A stretch of DNA of 64,000 bases from Penium margaritaceum (taxonomy: Eukaryota; Streptophyta; Zygnematophyceae; Desmidiales; Peniaceae), in NCBI GenBank assembly GCA_023375785.1, contig SZWC01002441.1, positions 115,232-179,231 on the forward strand, in the 5' to 3' direction. Positions 10,234 through 22,565 of this stretch are shown here, one piece after another. How positions within the stretch are numbered: the first letter of the stretch is position 1; every line of letters begins with the position of its first letter. Both the position numbers and the translations under genes were made by a program. The notes beneath the pieces are model-generated. The model was not told the DNA's origin and searched no databases. It was given only the letters and a program-made list of their open reading frames with translations.

Positions 10234-12240
10234 ATGGTGACGACCTCACCACACGCCCTCGGCAGACTCCAAGTTTTAGGAGCTGTCACCACGAGCATTA
10301 TTGCCAAATCAAACGCAACCGTACCACCGAAGATAACCGGCGCCAAATTCGGCAACACCGAGAAGCATGCCATAACCAAAAAAATGCTTGACGAGCATGT
10401 CTACGTGCATGTAGATGACCCCCACACAACGGAGGACATGCTTGAGGTGGACCACACAAGCATGGACCCTAAAAAAGAGCACGACTCTGATGATGAAGAA
10501 GGAGACAAGGATTGTGATGATTGCCATCGTCATGCGACGAAATCGAGCCGATCACTTGAGAAGGGCAAGACGCTTGCCGGATTGCCTGAAGCTGCCAAAA
10601 GCAGCGAGGCTGTCGACAACAGCAACAACGCTGAGAGCAGCCAAGAGGGAAGTTCTCGTGAGCATGAGCCGGACAACGTCGTTACAAAGGTGATTCGCGA
10701 TGATCGTCGGAGGCTTGCTGAGTTGGCTGCCGAGGCGGCAGGCAGACTCAAGATCACCACCGACGGTGGAGGTGCAGTACCATCCAGAAGAGTGGAGGTA
10801 GATCCTCCTTCCTACGATGTGGTTGTGATGGGGCAGACCAATGTCCACTAGAGCATCATCACTGATGACAGCCTCCTCTGGAAGGTGGGACTCCTCGGAG
10901 GTGTGTACAAAAATTGTATCCTCACGTTGTGGATAAAAGTGCAAGGACAGCACGCGACCCTTGAGGCTATCGCCGACGCTCTGAAAATATAAGAGCCAAA
11001 AGTTTGCGTTCGCCAACGTGATGTCCAAGATGAGGCAGAGCATCATGGAACTCAATCGTGATCGTCAGTTGTAGCGCCTGGCTGCTCATGAGGTAAACCA
11101 TCAATGCGACGACCTCAACAGTGCATTGTAGAGTGTGACCCATGTGCAGATGCAAGAGCGATCACAATGGGCCGCAGGTGTGGATGCCTCCGCCAGTGGC
11201 AGCGAAGAATTGCCTACCTCGAGGACTTCAGGACCGATCATGAACACATCCTTCCTCCACATGTGAAGATCTTCCGAAAGGGCACAAAGCTGGTCAATTG
11301 ACTGAATCGCATGGAGCACGGTCTGTGTGTCCACAAGGCACCAGTTAGTGAGTGGTGTAACCTCGCCATGACACGACTTGAAGACACGCTCCTCAAATAC
11401 GTGGTCAGGGAGTGGGGTGCGTAGTAACCACACCTTGAGTGCCAGCCCATGTTATGGGAGGCCACCTGTGCTGACATGCGTAAGAAGTGCACCAAGCGCG
11501 AGGAGGCGCAGCGTTCCTTCCACAAAATCAAGGATTTCAAGCAGTTCGGTAGCTCACTCGAGGCCTACTTGAGCGAGTTCACTACACTAGAGGAGGAAGC
11601 CAAAAGCTTTACCAAGGGCGATGGGACCCAGACCTTCAAGTATCAAGAGTGCCTATTGTTGGAGTACTTGCATAATGGTCTGGCCACCAAGAAGCTCAAG
11701 AACAAGACCACCATGACGGCAACTAGCCAAGCTTGGATGAGCTGGAGCACGTTGCGAGACTACATGAGCGAAGTGTATGTAGCGAACCGAAAGCACTACT
11801 CTGATGCACGGCCAAACACGTGTGAATCACAAGGCCGCGACATGTGCATAGAAAGTGTAAGGGCTGGTGGGTCAAGTGGACAGTGGGACGGGGCCAAGGG
11901 CAAGCAACCCACAAACCCTCCAGCCAAGAAGGCTGGTGGACATAAGTTCCCCAACAACAAGCGCAACCACAAAAATGATGAGCTCCAAGTGGCGCGTGAT
12001 TGTTGCAATACAACCTTCCGCGACGGGCTCTACCACAATTACATGCAGTCTAGCCACATTAGGGCCTAGTTCCCTAAGGCTACTCATGGTTGAAAAGAGG
12101 CTTCGGCATTGGCCGTAGCTGTGGTACGTCGTGGAGATGGTGTAGGAGGTCGGGGACGTGTCTGTGGACGGGGCCGCAGTCGCGACCATGGGCCTAATTG
12201 TGGAAACGGACAAGGCCGTGGCACGAGTTTTTCCCATTCT
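10234..12240 (+). pseudogene. gag region of the second gypsy element
   Basis: The first open stretch (10234-10851) encodes a hydrophilic, acidic N-terminal region with DSDDEEGDKD and many serines, starting MVTTSPHALGRLQ. A second (11449-12069) has a capsid-like helix-rich segment (FHKIKDFKQFGSSLEAYLSE, LEEEAKSF, LEYLHNGLATKKLKN) resembling retrotransposon gag capsid domains, followed by a basic Gly/Lys/Asn tail (ending KFPNNKRNHKN). Near 12110-12225 an Arg/Gly-rich stretch follows. No clean CCHC knuckle could be confirmed. Fossil. Confidence 0.65.
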
Positions 12241-13140
12241 TGAGTGACACTAGTAGGGACCACTCATGGATAAAACTTGATCACGAGTGTGGGTTTATGC
12301 CCTCAGATAAGGATGTTAGAAAATTTCAGTTTTTGACAAGTTCAAAATCCGCTCTTGTTTTCTCTCCTCTTATTCTACTCTTACTGACCGACATTGTCCA
12401 TTATACCTTGCATCTCCGGACAAGACGCATCGTCAAACATGCTTTGTGGTGGTGAAACCAATCACTGTACAAGAGTTGTGTGACCCAGTGACTGGAGCAA
12501 AAAGGTAAGTTCAATAATGTTCGCGGTATCTTTGGTCGATGATATCGACCCAGTAAAATTTAGAGGCTGGAAGGTGCTAGTCGAATTCACACGCTTCCAC
12601 AAGATGTGGAATTGAGTAGGTGAATTGTGGGAGTTGCGGCGCCCGCCGCACAGATTCCAACTTTTTCACAAACTCAGCTTGCCATTGTTAAGCATTTTCA
12701 CTCAGAAGAGTGGGAGTAACATGATGATGTAGTTCAGAGGACTCTTAGCTGGTGATTCAGTGAACGTACTGGCTAGCACTAGAGAGGATGACTCTATTTT
12801 AGCTTTGGCTTCATCCGACAGGTGGGCCTAAAGTACAAGCCATCAAATAGCGTAGTTGTCGTCGGTGATAACCGGACAGCAATAATTTGCATTCAAGCTT
12901 ATACACAAAGTGTCACATTGAAGGTACTCAATCTTCTTGACCCATTCCACATGTTGTGAGGTGATCCCTGTCTTCACAATAAAAATGCTCTGATGTACTT
13001 TCAATCAAAGCACTTGATCCTTTTGAAATGGACAGTATCACTTTACATTGATTCCGAGTACGGAATTGTCACCAACCCGAGTAAAATTCCATGCCAGCTT
13101 GCCTGTGATGCAGACCAAGAGACATATTCGACAAGGTTTT
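12240..13140 (+). pseudogene. Presumed protease region, poorly readable
   Basis: By position between gag and reverse transcriptase this should hold the protease. No convincing active-site motif was read. The stretch is more decayed than its neighbours. Confidence 0.35.
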
Positions 13141-13159
13141 CAGTACTTCTTGGCTCAGT

Positions 13160-13925
13160 TGTAGAAAGTGGAGGACAAAGTGAAGGAAGACATGCCACAA
13201 GGGATCATATCATTATTGAATGATTTTTCAGATTTATTCCAAGACCCACCTGCTGGGCTTCCACCTGAACGGCACATGGGCCACATGATTCCGTTACAAC
13301 AAGAGGCAACTCCTCCGTTCAGATCCATGCATCGTCTTAGTCTAGCAGAAAGGTGAGAGGCCGAATGCCAGATCAAAGAGTACCTTGCGAAAGGTTGAAT
13401 TAAGCCAAGTAGTCTGCCGTACGGTACGCTGATCCTTTTTTTAACAAAAAAGACGCTGCTTTACGCATGTGTGTGGAATACTGGACATTGAACAAGCTGA
13501 TGGTGAAAACTTGACTCCCCTTACCACGGATTGAGGATCTCTTTCACCAAATCCAAGCATACCATAAAATTTGCATCACAAAAGATTATGTGCCCAAATA
13601 GTCTTCTGAATACACATGGGATACTATCAGTTCTGGGTTTTATGATTTGGGCTAACAAAATCCTTGGCAACTTTCCAAGGAGAAATGAACTGAAAATTCA
13701 CCAAGCATCTCGCTCAATTTGGTTTCGTTTACCTAGATGACATCTTGGCTTTCTCCAAATCAATTGAAGAGCACATAGAAGATCTGCGCGAAGTCCTCAC
13801 AATCCTTCGGGAACAAAAGTTCTTCGTGAGAGTGAGCAAGTGCAATTTTGCATAAGATGAGCTCGCAAACCTTGGACACATAGTCGGCAAGGATGGTATT
13901 TATGACCCACAAAAGGTCTAAGCCA
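13160..13925 (+). pseudogene. Reverse transcriptase of the second gypsy element
   Basis: Starts with LLNDFSDLFQDPPAGLPPER and ATPPFRSMHRLSLAE, the typical chromoviral entry to reverse transcriptase. Further on come FVYLDDILAFSKSIEEH, with the catalytic YxDD box, and a VSKCNFA...LGHIVG block. Fossil. Confidence 0.88.
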
Positions 13926-14029
13926 TGATGGATTAGCTACACCCAGGAAATTTGGTCAAAATTAGTCTTGGTAGTGCCACTAACTAGGCTCACGTGAAAT
14001 GACGTGCATTACGGATGGACATCTGATTG

Positions 14030-14470
14030 CAAGAACGCTTTTATCAGCCTCAAAGAGCTTCTATCCAAAGTACACGTCTTGGCTCTTCCAGATCCATCAC
14101 AACTGTGGGAGGTTTGACAAGATGTGGTAGTAGTAGGAATCACGACAGTCCTTATGCAGAATGATTACCCAGTGGCGTATGCGATTCAGAAGCTCATCCC
14201 TGCAAAGACGTAGTACGTGACTGGGAATCCAGAGCTTCTCGTCATGGTACACGCTTCCAAGTTGTGGTATTACTACCGCGAGGGTACTAAAGGGAGTGTG
14301 ACGACCATGACCGACCACAACCCATTGGTATTTATCCAAACGCAACTGAACCTGTCAAGACGACAGGCGTGTTGGAAAAAATACCTGAGCCGATTCTTGT
14401 TTGCATGGAAATATCGACCAGGACTCATCAACATGGCCGATCTAAATAAGCCGACAGCCTAAGTCAAAGC
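14030..14470 (+). pseudogene. RNase H of the second gypsy element
   Basis: Shows PVAYAIQKLIPA, a NPELLVMVHASKLWYYYREG helix, TMTDHNPLVFIQTQ and WKYRPGLINMADLN, which is the usual end of a Ty3 RNase H (YRPGxxNxxADxLSR). Fossil. Confidence 0.88.
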
Positions 14471-14759
14471 AACCATCGAGGGCGGTGGGTGTTTTATGGC
14501 TATGATGACATCAATAGAGCAAACACCAGGTCACCCTTCACCTTTGCAGCAACCACCTAGAGAGATTATCCACTACAATGGTTTTGTAAACAGGATCCGG
14601 ATGGGATACTTTATGGATTTTTGGTTTCAAGACTCAAAATCTGGAGAAGTACGGATTGTTGGAGGTCGCACAAATCTTCTGGCTCGGAGAACAAGTTGTT
14701 ATGCCGGACTTGGGAGACCTTTGAGAAAAGATTATCTCCCAGTTCTACGACCCACTGGT

Positions 14760-14899
14760 CGCAGGTCACGTGGAAACTCGAAAGACCAGACACGTATTCT
14801 TGGACCACTATTGGTGGCCAAGATGGGGTGGCGATGTCCGTAAGTATTGCATGACATGTGACCCATGTCTTTGGAATAAGCCACCTGGACTCCTCCAAC
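14760..14899 (+). pseudogene. Integrase zinc-finger end, left side of the hAT insertion
   Basis: Reads THxVFLDHYWWPRWGGDV then YCMTCDPC, the HHCC finger of Ty3/gypsy integrase. The match stops at the hAT target duplication (14892-14899) and resumes with the expected next segment at 18636. Confidence 0.85.
14892..14899 (+). repeat. Target-site duplication of the hAT element, left copy
   Basis: CCTCCAAC, identical to 18628-18635. An 8-bp duplication is the hallmark of hAT insertion. Confidence 0.95.
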
Positions 14900-14914
14900 T
14901 AAGACTGCACACAA

Positions 14915-15030
14915 ATCCAAGGATTCGTGAATCTGGTTCACGAATCCCGAATCCGGATCCGGATTCACGAATCCGGATCCACGGTCGGGTCTTGTTTGGG
15001 ATTCACGAATCCTTGGTTTGAATCCGAGAC
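14915..15030. repeat. Left subterminal palindromic repeats of the hAT element
   Basis: Contains GGATTCGTGAATC, GGTTCACGAATCC, GGATTCACGAATCC (twice or more) and GATCCGGATTC blocks within about 115 bp. The half-site GATTC(A/G)(C/T)GAATC is near-palindromic. The same family recurs at the right end. Confidence 0.9.
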
Positions 15031-15562
15031 CTGTTCTCAGGGAGCCTGGAAACTGAGACCTGGTTCGGTTCACATCCAGCCTTCCGACACTTCCGATCGC
15101 GGCGCTCGCAAAGCGGTGGATTTCGAACTCCGAACCACGGATTCGGGCCTCCCACAATGCCGCGTAATGGCACTTCCACCGCCGTTGGCCGTAGGCATGC
15201 ATGTGGCCGCCATCATATACATGCAGTCCATTGGTCGAAATCCCCTCCTAGGTAGCTACAACCGAACACGTGGACCAAACCTAACCAAAACGATCAGTCC
15301 GGCGCTCTTCACCCGTCATACGTGCATCACCACGTGGCGAAAGCTAAGCTTGAGCATTCTGGCTTAGCAGATTCGCAGATTCTGCTCCTCAACCGTTGGG
15401 CGGGCAGTCTTGGTCAGCGCCATCACCTACTCCGTCTAGGCGATCTGAATGCTGACTAGGATCGGGCAGGCCGTAGAATGGGCAGAAACACTCAAAACTG
15501 CCCAAACAGAGTGGTAAGCCAGCATTCGTGTCCGACAATCGTCGGCCAGCACCGAGAGCACC

Positions 15563-18378
15563 ATGGCTGACGATGAGGCCCCCGCTCACGTGCCCGCTGT
15601 CCAGGACAACCCGGCGTCCGACTCCGAGGACGATGCAGAGGAGGAACAGATCGGGGACAAGCGTAAGCGTCAGAACTCCGTTGTGTGGGGCTGCTTACAA
15701 AAGGTCTGCAACAACTCCCAGCGCGCCATTTGCCTCCTCTGCACCAGGCATCCCAACAACCCCGTGACGATCAGCTGCAAAGATGGGGCTACCTCAGCCA
15801 TATGGAAGCACCTCCGCAAGGTGCACAAGGAGAGGCACGTCCAGCTTAAGGCGATGGTGGCCGCAAGCAAGTTGTGTGACACACGGATGGCCGTGGCAGA
15901 AGCAGACGCAGAGGTCGGAGCAACGAATCCTGATAACGCTCCTGTGTCTTGTGGTGCTGCTGGTGTGGGTTTCGTCTTCAAGAAGAAGTATTTCCTCAGC
16001 CTCCTTTGGAAACATCTCGTCGACAAGAACCTGTCTTTCAGCTCCATGGACTCGTTTTGGCTCGCGAAAGCGTTTGCGCGTGCTAATCCTGCTGCGAGTC
16101 TCCCCGGGCACGTGACGTTTGCCCGCCTCATCCGGGTGGCTGCTCCTGCATACTGTGCGCGCATCAAAGTCCTCTTTGGCACGGTGACGAGCACCATCAG
16201 CTTCACCAAGGATGGCTGGAAAGCCATCAACAACACAAAGTACTTGGGCGTCACCGGCCACTGGATCGACCACAACTACAAGATCCGTGCCATTGTGCTC
16301 GCCTTCCCCGCCATCGCCCGTGGTGCTACTGCCGAGAACCTGTACCTCCTCCTCAAGAACGCGCTGCAGCAGTGGGGTCTGTGGGACAGACTTTTCTGTC
16401 TCAGAGTGGACAGCGAATCAACAAACGACGCCATGATCGACCAGCTCCTCATCCCGCACAACGACTCCTTTGAAAAAGCTGGCAACATACGGTGTCTCAG
16501 CCATGTCATCAACCTGGCAATCGGAGACCTTCTCAAGTTACCGCGGGTCGCTGCAATCCTCGGGCAAGTTCGGACGATCACTGTCTTTGTGACCAAGACC
16601 CCGACCCGAGAGGAGTCGTTGATGGAGGCAGCGAAGGAGGCGGGCGTGAAGTACCTTTCCCTCCATCTCGACATTGAAACGAGGTGGAACAGCGCGCTCG
16701 ACATGTGTGAGCGCGTCATTGGCCTCAAGGACATGCTGGAGGGTTGGCTGACGGACTTCGGCCGTGATGGTGCTGCACTGAAGCCGGCGTTTGACGACTG
16801 GGATCTCATTGCCCAGATCACCATCATCCTGAAGCCATTCAAAAGCTTCATGGGTGATATTTCAGGTTCCACATACCCCACCCTTTCACTCGTCATCCCC
16901 TTCAACGCTTCGCTGCTGGAGAAGATGCAGGCCTGGTTGGTGAAGGCGTTGGCAGCCGAGAAGAAGAGCAAGCGCAGGGGAAACGCTGGCCGCCTGGACT
17001 GCAAGGAGCAGCTCCTCCTGGAGCTGAAGGATGGCATTGTCGCGTGCATTGCCAAACTGGACAAGTATGTCAAGCTGCTGACAGAACGGCACGTGCTGGC
17101 AACGGCATGCGATCCGCGCTTCAGGTTGCGCTTTTACGAGCACGTCCACCCTAAGATCGGCATCAACACAGCCGCTGAACTGCAGCTAAAGGTGGTGGAC
17201 ATGTTGCACCCCTACAACAAGAGAGTTCTGCAACAACGTGAGGCAGAGGAGGCTGCTGCAGCAGCCCTTGATGCGGCAGCCGCAGACATGGCAGTGCAGG
17301 CAGCATCCGGCACAGCAAGCCAGGGCGAGGTCACTGCAACTACATCATCATCTGCGGCAACACCTGCAACTGCAGGTGATACTTGGTTACATGTTTCGCA
17401 TGTAGCGGTCTGTTTTGGCTTAGATGTTCCATCAATGAAGCATATGCAACGTGGTAGCAATGCACAATATTCATACACTTACTAACAAATGGAGCAATGT
17501 CTTTCTATATGTATGCATAGACTCAACAACAAAACCGAGATGGTGCCACTTCAGCCCCGCGTCGAAGCCAGCGCATCAGCGCCAACCAGAATCTGCTGTA
17601 GGCTGCACTCGAGGATGCAGCCGCCGACATGTTTGGTGAGGATGACCAGGACCAAGTGCAGGCCCAGCCAAGCTCACTGGAGCTGGAGGTGGCTGCGTGG
17701 GCCAAGGAGGAGAAGAAGGGTCGCGGGTGAAACATTCTGAAGTACTTGAGGAAGAACAAGACTCAATTCCCCACGTTCCATCTTGCTGCCCTGGACCTCT
17801 TTGCAGTCCCGGCAACAAGTACACCTTCCGAGAGGCTTTTCTCACTAGGCCGCCATGTCATTACAGACTTCAGACAGAGCCTGATTGACCTGGCGATTGA
17901 GAACCTTATGTTGCTGAAGTCGTGGGTGAACGACCCGGCACTTGCAGAATTTCCAGTGGCTCCAAACGGAGAAGTGGCACCAGAATTGGAAGCTGAAGAG
18001 AAACGTCTCAACCTTGTCCGCCGTGCAGCACATGTGGCTCTGCAGGAGAATGGTGATGAAGCATACGGGGATGAGGTTGATGACGATGACGTTGCTGATG
18101 TGGGAGAGGACAATGGAGCTCCTGTGGCAGTGCCTGTGGTGCTGAGGCAGAAGCATGATAAATTTTCATTGAGGAAGAGCAGGCATGCCGTCATGCGGTC
18201 CATTAGGCAGGGCAGGCATGCCGTCATGCAAGTGAAAGTGGAGTTGTGCTTACATGTCACATTTGAAATTGTCATTGGCCACAAGATTCCCTTGCAGTTT
18301 GAAGTTGAATGCAAAAAGTACAACTGCACAATAGACTTTTCCATGCAGTGCAATTCTCCTCATGTCAAATGGAATTGA
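15563..18378 (+). pseudogene. hAT transposase (BED finger, RNase-H-like core, hATC), two in-frame stops
   Basis: Transposase that would bind the element ends and cut and paste it. The start ATG at 15563 sits in ACCATGG, a strong eukaryotic context. Residues 1-32 are acidic, then KRKR (33-36, likely nuclear signal) and a BED zinc finger (VW at 41-42, CLLC at 57-60, H83, H88). The core shows FTKDGW (D217), RVDSESTND (D283), RCLSHVINLAI (C311/H314) and ETRWNS (372-377). The open frame runs to 17485. A likely intron, CAG|GTGATA at 17375/17376 to TTCAG at 17554 (179 bp, phase 1), joins it in frame to the C-terminal part. That part holds the hATC dimerisation block with ATSTPSERLFSLGRH (E codon 17830-17832, the third acidic residue in hAT enzymes) and ENLMLLKSWVN, then an acidic tail to 18378. 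Two stops interrupt the second part: TAG at 17599 and TGA at 17728. The intron is inferred from frame and splice-site sequence only. Confidence 0.88.
17376..17554 (+). other. Inferred intron in the hAT transposase gene
   Basis: GT at 17376 after CTGCAG and AG at 17553-17554 in CCACTTCAG. Removal keeps the frame open from the Ala/Ser/Thr-rich linker into the coding stretch that leads to the hATC domain. The unspliced frame ends at 17485. The polypyrimidine tract is weak. Confidence 0.55.
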
Positions 18379-18499
18379 ATTGAGTGAGTGAATTGCAGTT
18401 CTCCTCATGTCACATGGAATTAAATTGAGCGTGTGAAGTGCAATTCTCCTCGTGTCACATGGAATTGAATTGAATTTAAAAACTAAAAGGATTTGATGG

Positions 18500-18615
18500 A
18501 TTCGTGAATCCACAAGGATTCACGAATCCGGGTCTCAGATTCGCGAATCCGAATCCGCCCTTGGATTAGAACTTACGAATCTGAATCCAAGTCAGGATTT
18601 GCAAATCGGATTCGT
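18500..18615. repeat. Right subterminal palindromic repeats of the hAT element
   Basis: GGATTCGTGAATCC, GGATTCACGAATCC, GATTCGCGAATCC and degenerate versions, mirror image of the left-end cluster. Confidence 0.9.
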
Positions 18616-18627
18616 TGTGCAGCCTTA

Positions 18628-18635
18628 CCTCCAAC
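18628..18635 (+). repeat. Target-site duplication of the hAT element, right copy
   Basis: CCTCCAAC, identical to 14892-14899. Immediately after it the gypsy integrase resumes. Confidence 0.95.
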
Positions 18636-19510
18636 AGCTTCCCATCCCTAGGACTTTATGAGAGTGCATAAACATGGATTTTATTACTGGTATTATGGAT
18701 GCGACTCGTGGCTATGATATAATATTATTCTTTCTGGATCTTCAAATGAAGATGACACACTTCATTTTACAACCACTGATGTGAAGATAGAGGATACCGC
18801 TCGTCTCTTCTTTGAGAGTGTCGTAAAGTACCACAGCTTGTCGTTGCAAATAATCTCCAATCAAGATAAAACATTTGCTAGTAAGTTTTGGCAAACAATG
18901 CACAAGTTCTTTGGGAGCAAGTTGTAAATGTCAACAGCATTCCACCCTCAAACCAATGAACAAACGGAGCACATAAATCACACTCTCAAGCAGATGCTTC
19001 GTACGTATGTTGACCCTGCTACAAATGATTGAGACAAATTCCTAGAATTTTCAGAGTTTGCGGTGAACAACTTGGTGAACGAGTCCACACAGTTCAGATC
19101 GTTCATGTTGAACAGTGGTCGACATCCAGCGGTACTTGTGGTGAAGCGTGGGAGTATAGGGGAAAACATTCCTTTTGCTCAAGCCTTTGCCGAGTGTGTA
19201 GAATCTTTGTTACAGGATCCAAAGGGTCACCTTCAAGCTACTCGGTAACAATTAAAGACATTTACCGACAAAAGTTGTCGTGAGGTCGCGTTTGAAATTG
19301 GTGAAAAGGTCTTTCTTTAAACTAAGAACCTTTGGCTAAAATCGCCAGGGGTGCACAAACTTCTATCGAAGTGGATTTGGTCATTTCCAATCATTGTACG
19401 CATCAGGTTAGTGTCATACCGATAGTTACTTCTGCAGAGTATGAAGATACATGACGTATTTCATGTGAGCCTACAGGCTCCATATATGGCAGAAGGAACC
19501 GTTCAGCCAC
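18636..19510 (+). pseudogene. Integrase of the second gypsy element, right side of the hAT insertion
   Basis: Resumes with the LPIP-like linker, then MDFITGIMDATRGYD (core start), an SxQDKTFASKFW-type block, FHPQTNEQTE-type block and, at 19370-19500, the GPF...SMKIHDVFHVSL C-terminal motif of Ty3 integrases. Fossil. Confidence 0.85.
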
Positions 19511-19529
19511 CACCAGTAGTCCTTGCTGC

Positions 19530-19743
19530 CGACGGCCAATGCGAGATTCTTTGCCTACTCCAGTACCAAGAGTGTACACTCAAGTCACAGGTTATTAGAG
19601 AATACGTTGTTCATCGGGCCGGTTGTGGAATTGAACATAACTCATGGGAGCCTGGATCTCAGTTGCCCATGGGGGTGGTCAATGAGTACTGCAGCGAGCT
19701 GGCAGCTTGCACTGATCGATGCGAGGTAGGAGGAACCACCTGA
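19530..19743 (+). pseudogene. Chromodomain of the second gypsy element
   Basis: The translation contains IREYVVHRAGCGIEHNSWEP and a closing helix near VVNEYCSELA, which matches the chromodomain of chromoviral integrases (YLVKW...NTWEP). Confidence 0.75.
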
Positions 19744-20028
19744 GTACTACAATAATGAACAACATTCCCGATGGGCGGAATTCATGGACAGTGACCATAG
19801 GAGCATGGGGATTCCCAACATGGTTGTCGCGTGGACGCTCTAGCCTAAAGGGGGAAGCCCGCAAGACGTGCTGACCAAAAAGCTGTAGCTTAGGTCCAAG
19901 TGCTATTCACGTGTTCATGTTTATTTGGTGATTGAAATGATTAATGTTCTTTCACAATGTCAATGACTCACTATCTGGCACTCTCACTTGCTGGTCATGA
20001 ACGGGGACGGTTCATAATAAGTGGAGAA

Positions 20029-20940
<912 letters not shown>

Positions 20941-22193
20941 TGAAAGTGACAAATTCATAGTTCATTCCGATATTCTACACAATCTAAGACAGAGGAAATC
21001 TTTGGATTTGTATCGTAATCAAAACATAAGTGGTGTGTAAAGTCCAAAATTTCTTCGTCAAGAAAACCACCCTATCAGGAAGAACGTTCTCAGAAATACC
21101 ACTATAAACCTCCATAGTTGGCCAATGCCATTGTGTTCCTTCCTTACGTGGTCTAGAATGAGTGCATTTGACCAGCCCATTCCATAGGGTTACTATGTAA
21201 CCCTATGCATGCATCCTTTGCGTGCAATACTTTACTCTTTTTTTTTTCTTTTTCCCGTGGTTGTAACCTGTAAGGGAAGGGGGAATACCTAAACACCGAA
21301 AGAAGCCCCGGGATTAAAACCAAACCACCAGGCTACTACTTATGTAATGTGGGATGTCTCCACTAGAGGCGGAAACTAGGTGTGAGAGATAGTGTAGGTT
21401 CACCTTGCCTGAGATCTGCATTGCAGAAGTGGGAGGTTAGAAGAGTGAGTGGTTGTTTTTTACGTTTTGACCAGTTGTTTTTGTGGTGGTTAATGATTTA
21501 TGAGCTTAGGTGGAGTGTGGAAGGGAAAGTGCAGGTGAGCACCTGGTGGGGTTTCTTTTAGGCGATTCCCATTGTTTTTGCCATATTTCATGGAAGAGGT
21601 GTGCTCAGATGATTCCCCATGAGGGGCGAGTGCCTTTTTCAAGAGGGCCAAGGAGCAAATTGGTGTTGTCCGCTTGTTATTGTTGGAAAAAAGCACTATA
21701 GAGCTTGTGCAGTTGTTCAGTGAGGGGGTTCACATGGGGGAAATTGAGGAAGTAGTGGTATATGGTCTCTTTCATAGGGCATCTTGGGTATGATGCAGAG
21801 GATGGATGAGGGAGAATTTAAAAGCGTCCGTTTACTTGCATACTTTGGACAAAACTGCATAACATCACATCTTGCATGCAAATATTTGTAAGGAGGGCTA
21901 GATATAGCTTATGTACTATAGCCCAACAATGTGGCATAAGAGGTTATTGCTTCAACCATGATTCTTGATAGGTTGGGGTTGGATGGGTGGTTTGAAGGAT
22001 TTTATTGTACATTTTGTAAAAGGGAGGTTTGGCTTCTTTTTTGCTATGACAAGGGAATTTGTGTTGTGTTGGGATGGCTAATAGACATCCTGTTTAATCA
22101 TACTGTGGGGTGAGGAGGCTTGGGTCCAAATGCGTTGGCTTCAGCCAGGGGTGAGGTCAAAGGGTGCGTATGATTGGGTCAATTTGGAGGGGG
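20941..22193. other. Non-coding stretch between elements
   Basis: No recognisable gene or element. Contains a poly-T run near 21240. Short open frames here show no family resemblance. Confidence 0.4.
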
Positions 22194-22201
22194 ATCCCAA
22201 T

Positions 22202-22530
22202 TAAGGCCGCACACCAAATCCTAGGATATGGGGATCTTATCCGTGAACCCGGATCCGGATCCAGATCCGGGGATCTGGATCCTTGATCAAGATTCAATGC
22301 GGGATCCGGGGATCTGTTCACCACTAGTCAGATGGGGGAAAATCGGTTTGGGAGTATACGATTGTAAGGTATTGTCCTTGCCTAGCCTATGGGATCCGGA
22401 AAAGATTCGGGGATCCCTAGGATCCGGGGATCTTTTATTGGATCCGAGGATCCGAATCCCTCCTTGGATCCGGAACCAGGGATCAGGATCCAACATGGGA
22501 TCCGGGAATCTTACCCGGTGTGCACCCTTA
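22202..22530. mobile_element. hAT-type MITE with GGATCC palindromic repeats
   Basis: The ends are TAAGGCCGCACACC (22202) and, reverse complemented, TAAGGGTGCACACC (22530). They are flanked by ATCCCAAT (22194-22201) and ATCCCGAT (22531-22538), an 8-bp duplication with one mismatch. The termini resemble those of the 3.7 kb hAT element (TAAGRCTGCACA). The interior carries about ten GGATCCGGGGATC-like blocks at both sides of an 80-bp unique centre. It is 329 bp and has no coding capacity, so it must have been moved in trans by an hAT transposase. Confidence 0.88.
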
Positions 22531-22535
22531 ATCCC

Positions 22536-22565
22536 GATTGGGGGGCTCTTGGGAGCCCCCCAATC
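22536..22565. repeat. Perfect hairpin beside the MITE
   Basis: GATTGGGGGGCTC (22536-22548), spacer TTGG, then its exact reverse complement (22553-22565). It begins inside the right target duplication of the MITE. Confidence 0.85.

Larger units (their letters stand above)
14900..18627 (+). mobile_element. hAT DNA transposon, complete ends, near-intact transposase
   Basis: The ends are TAAGACTGCACA (14900-14911) and, on the other strand, TAAGGCTGCACA (18627-18616), bounded by a perfect 8-bp duplication. The total is 3728 bp. Both subterminal regions (14915-15030 and 18500-18615) are packed with copies of GGATTCGTGAATCC-type palindromes in both directions, probably transposase-binding sites. 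The single gene lies in the plus orientation. Identical target duplications and a 640-codon open stretch point to a far younger insertion than the host gypsy element. Two in-frame stops remain in the second coding part, so this copy is probably inactive. Confidence 0.95.

Noticed and set aside
15670-17073. Long minus-strand frames opposite the hAT transposase
   Set aside because: They mirror the codon composition of a GC-rich coding region and carry no domain; the plus-strand frame has all hAT motifs.
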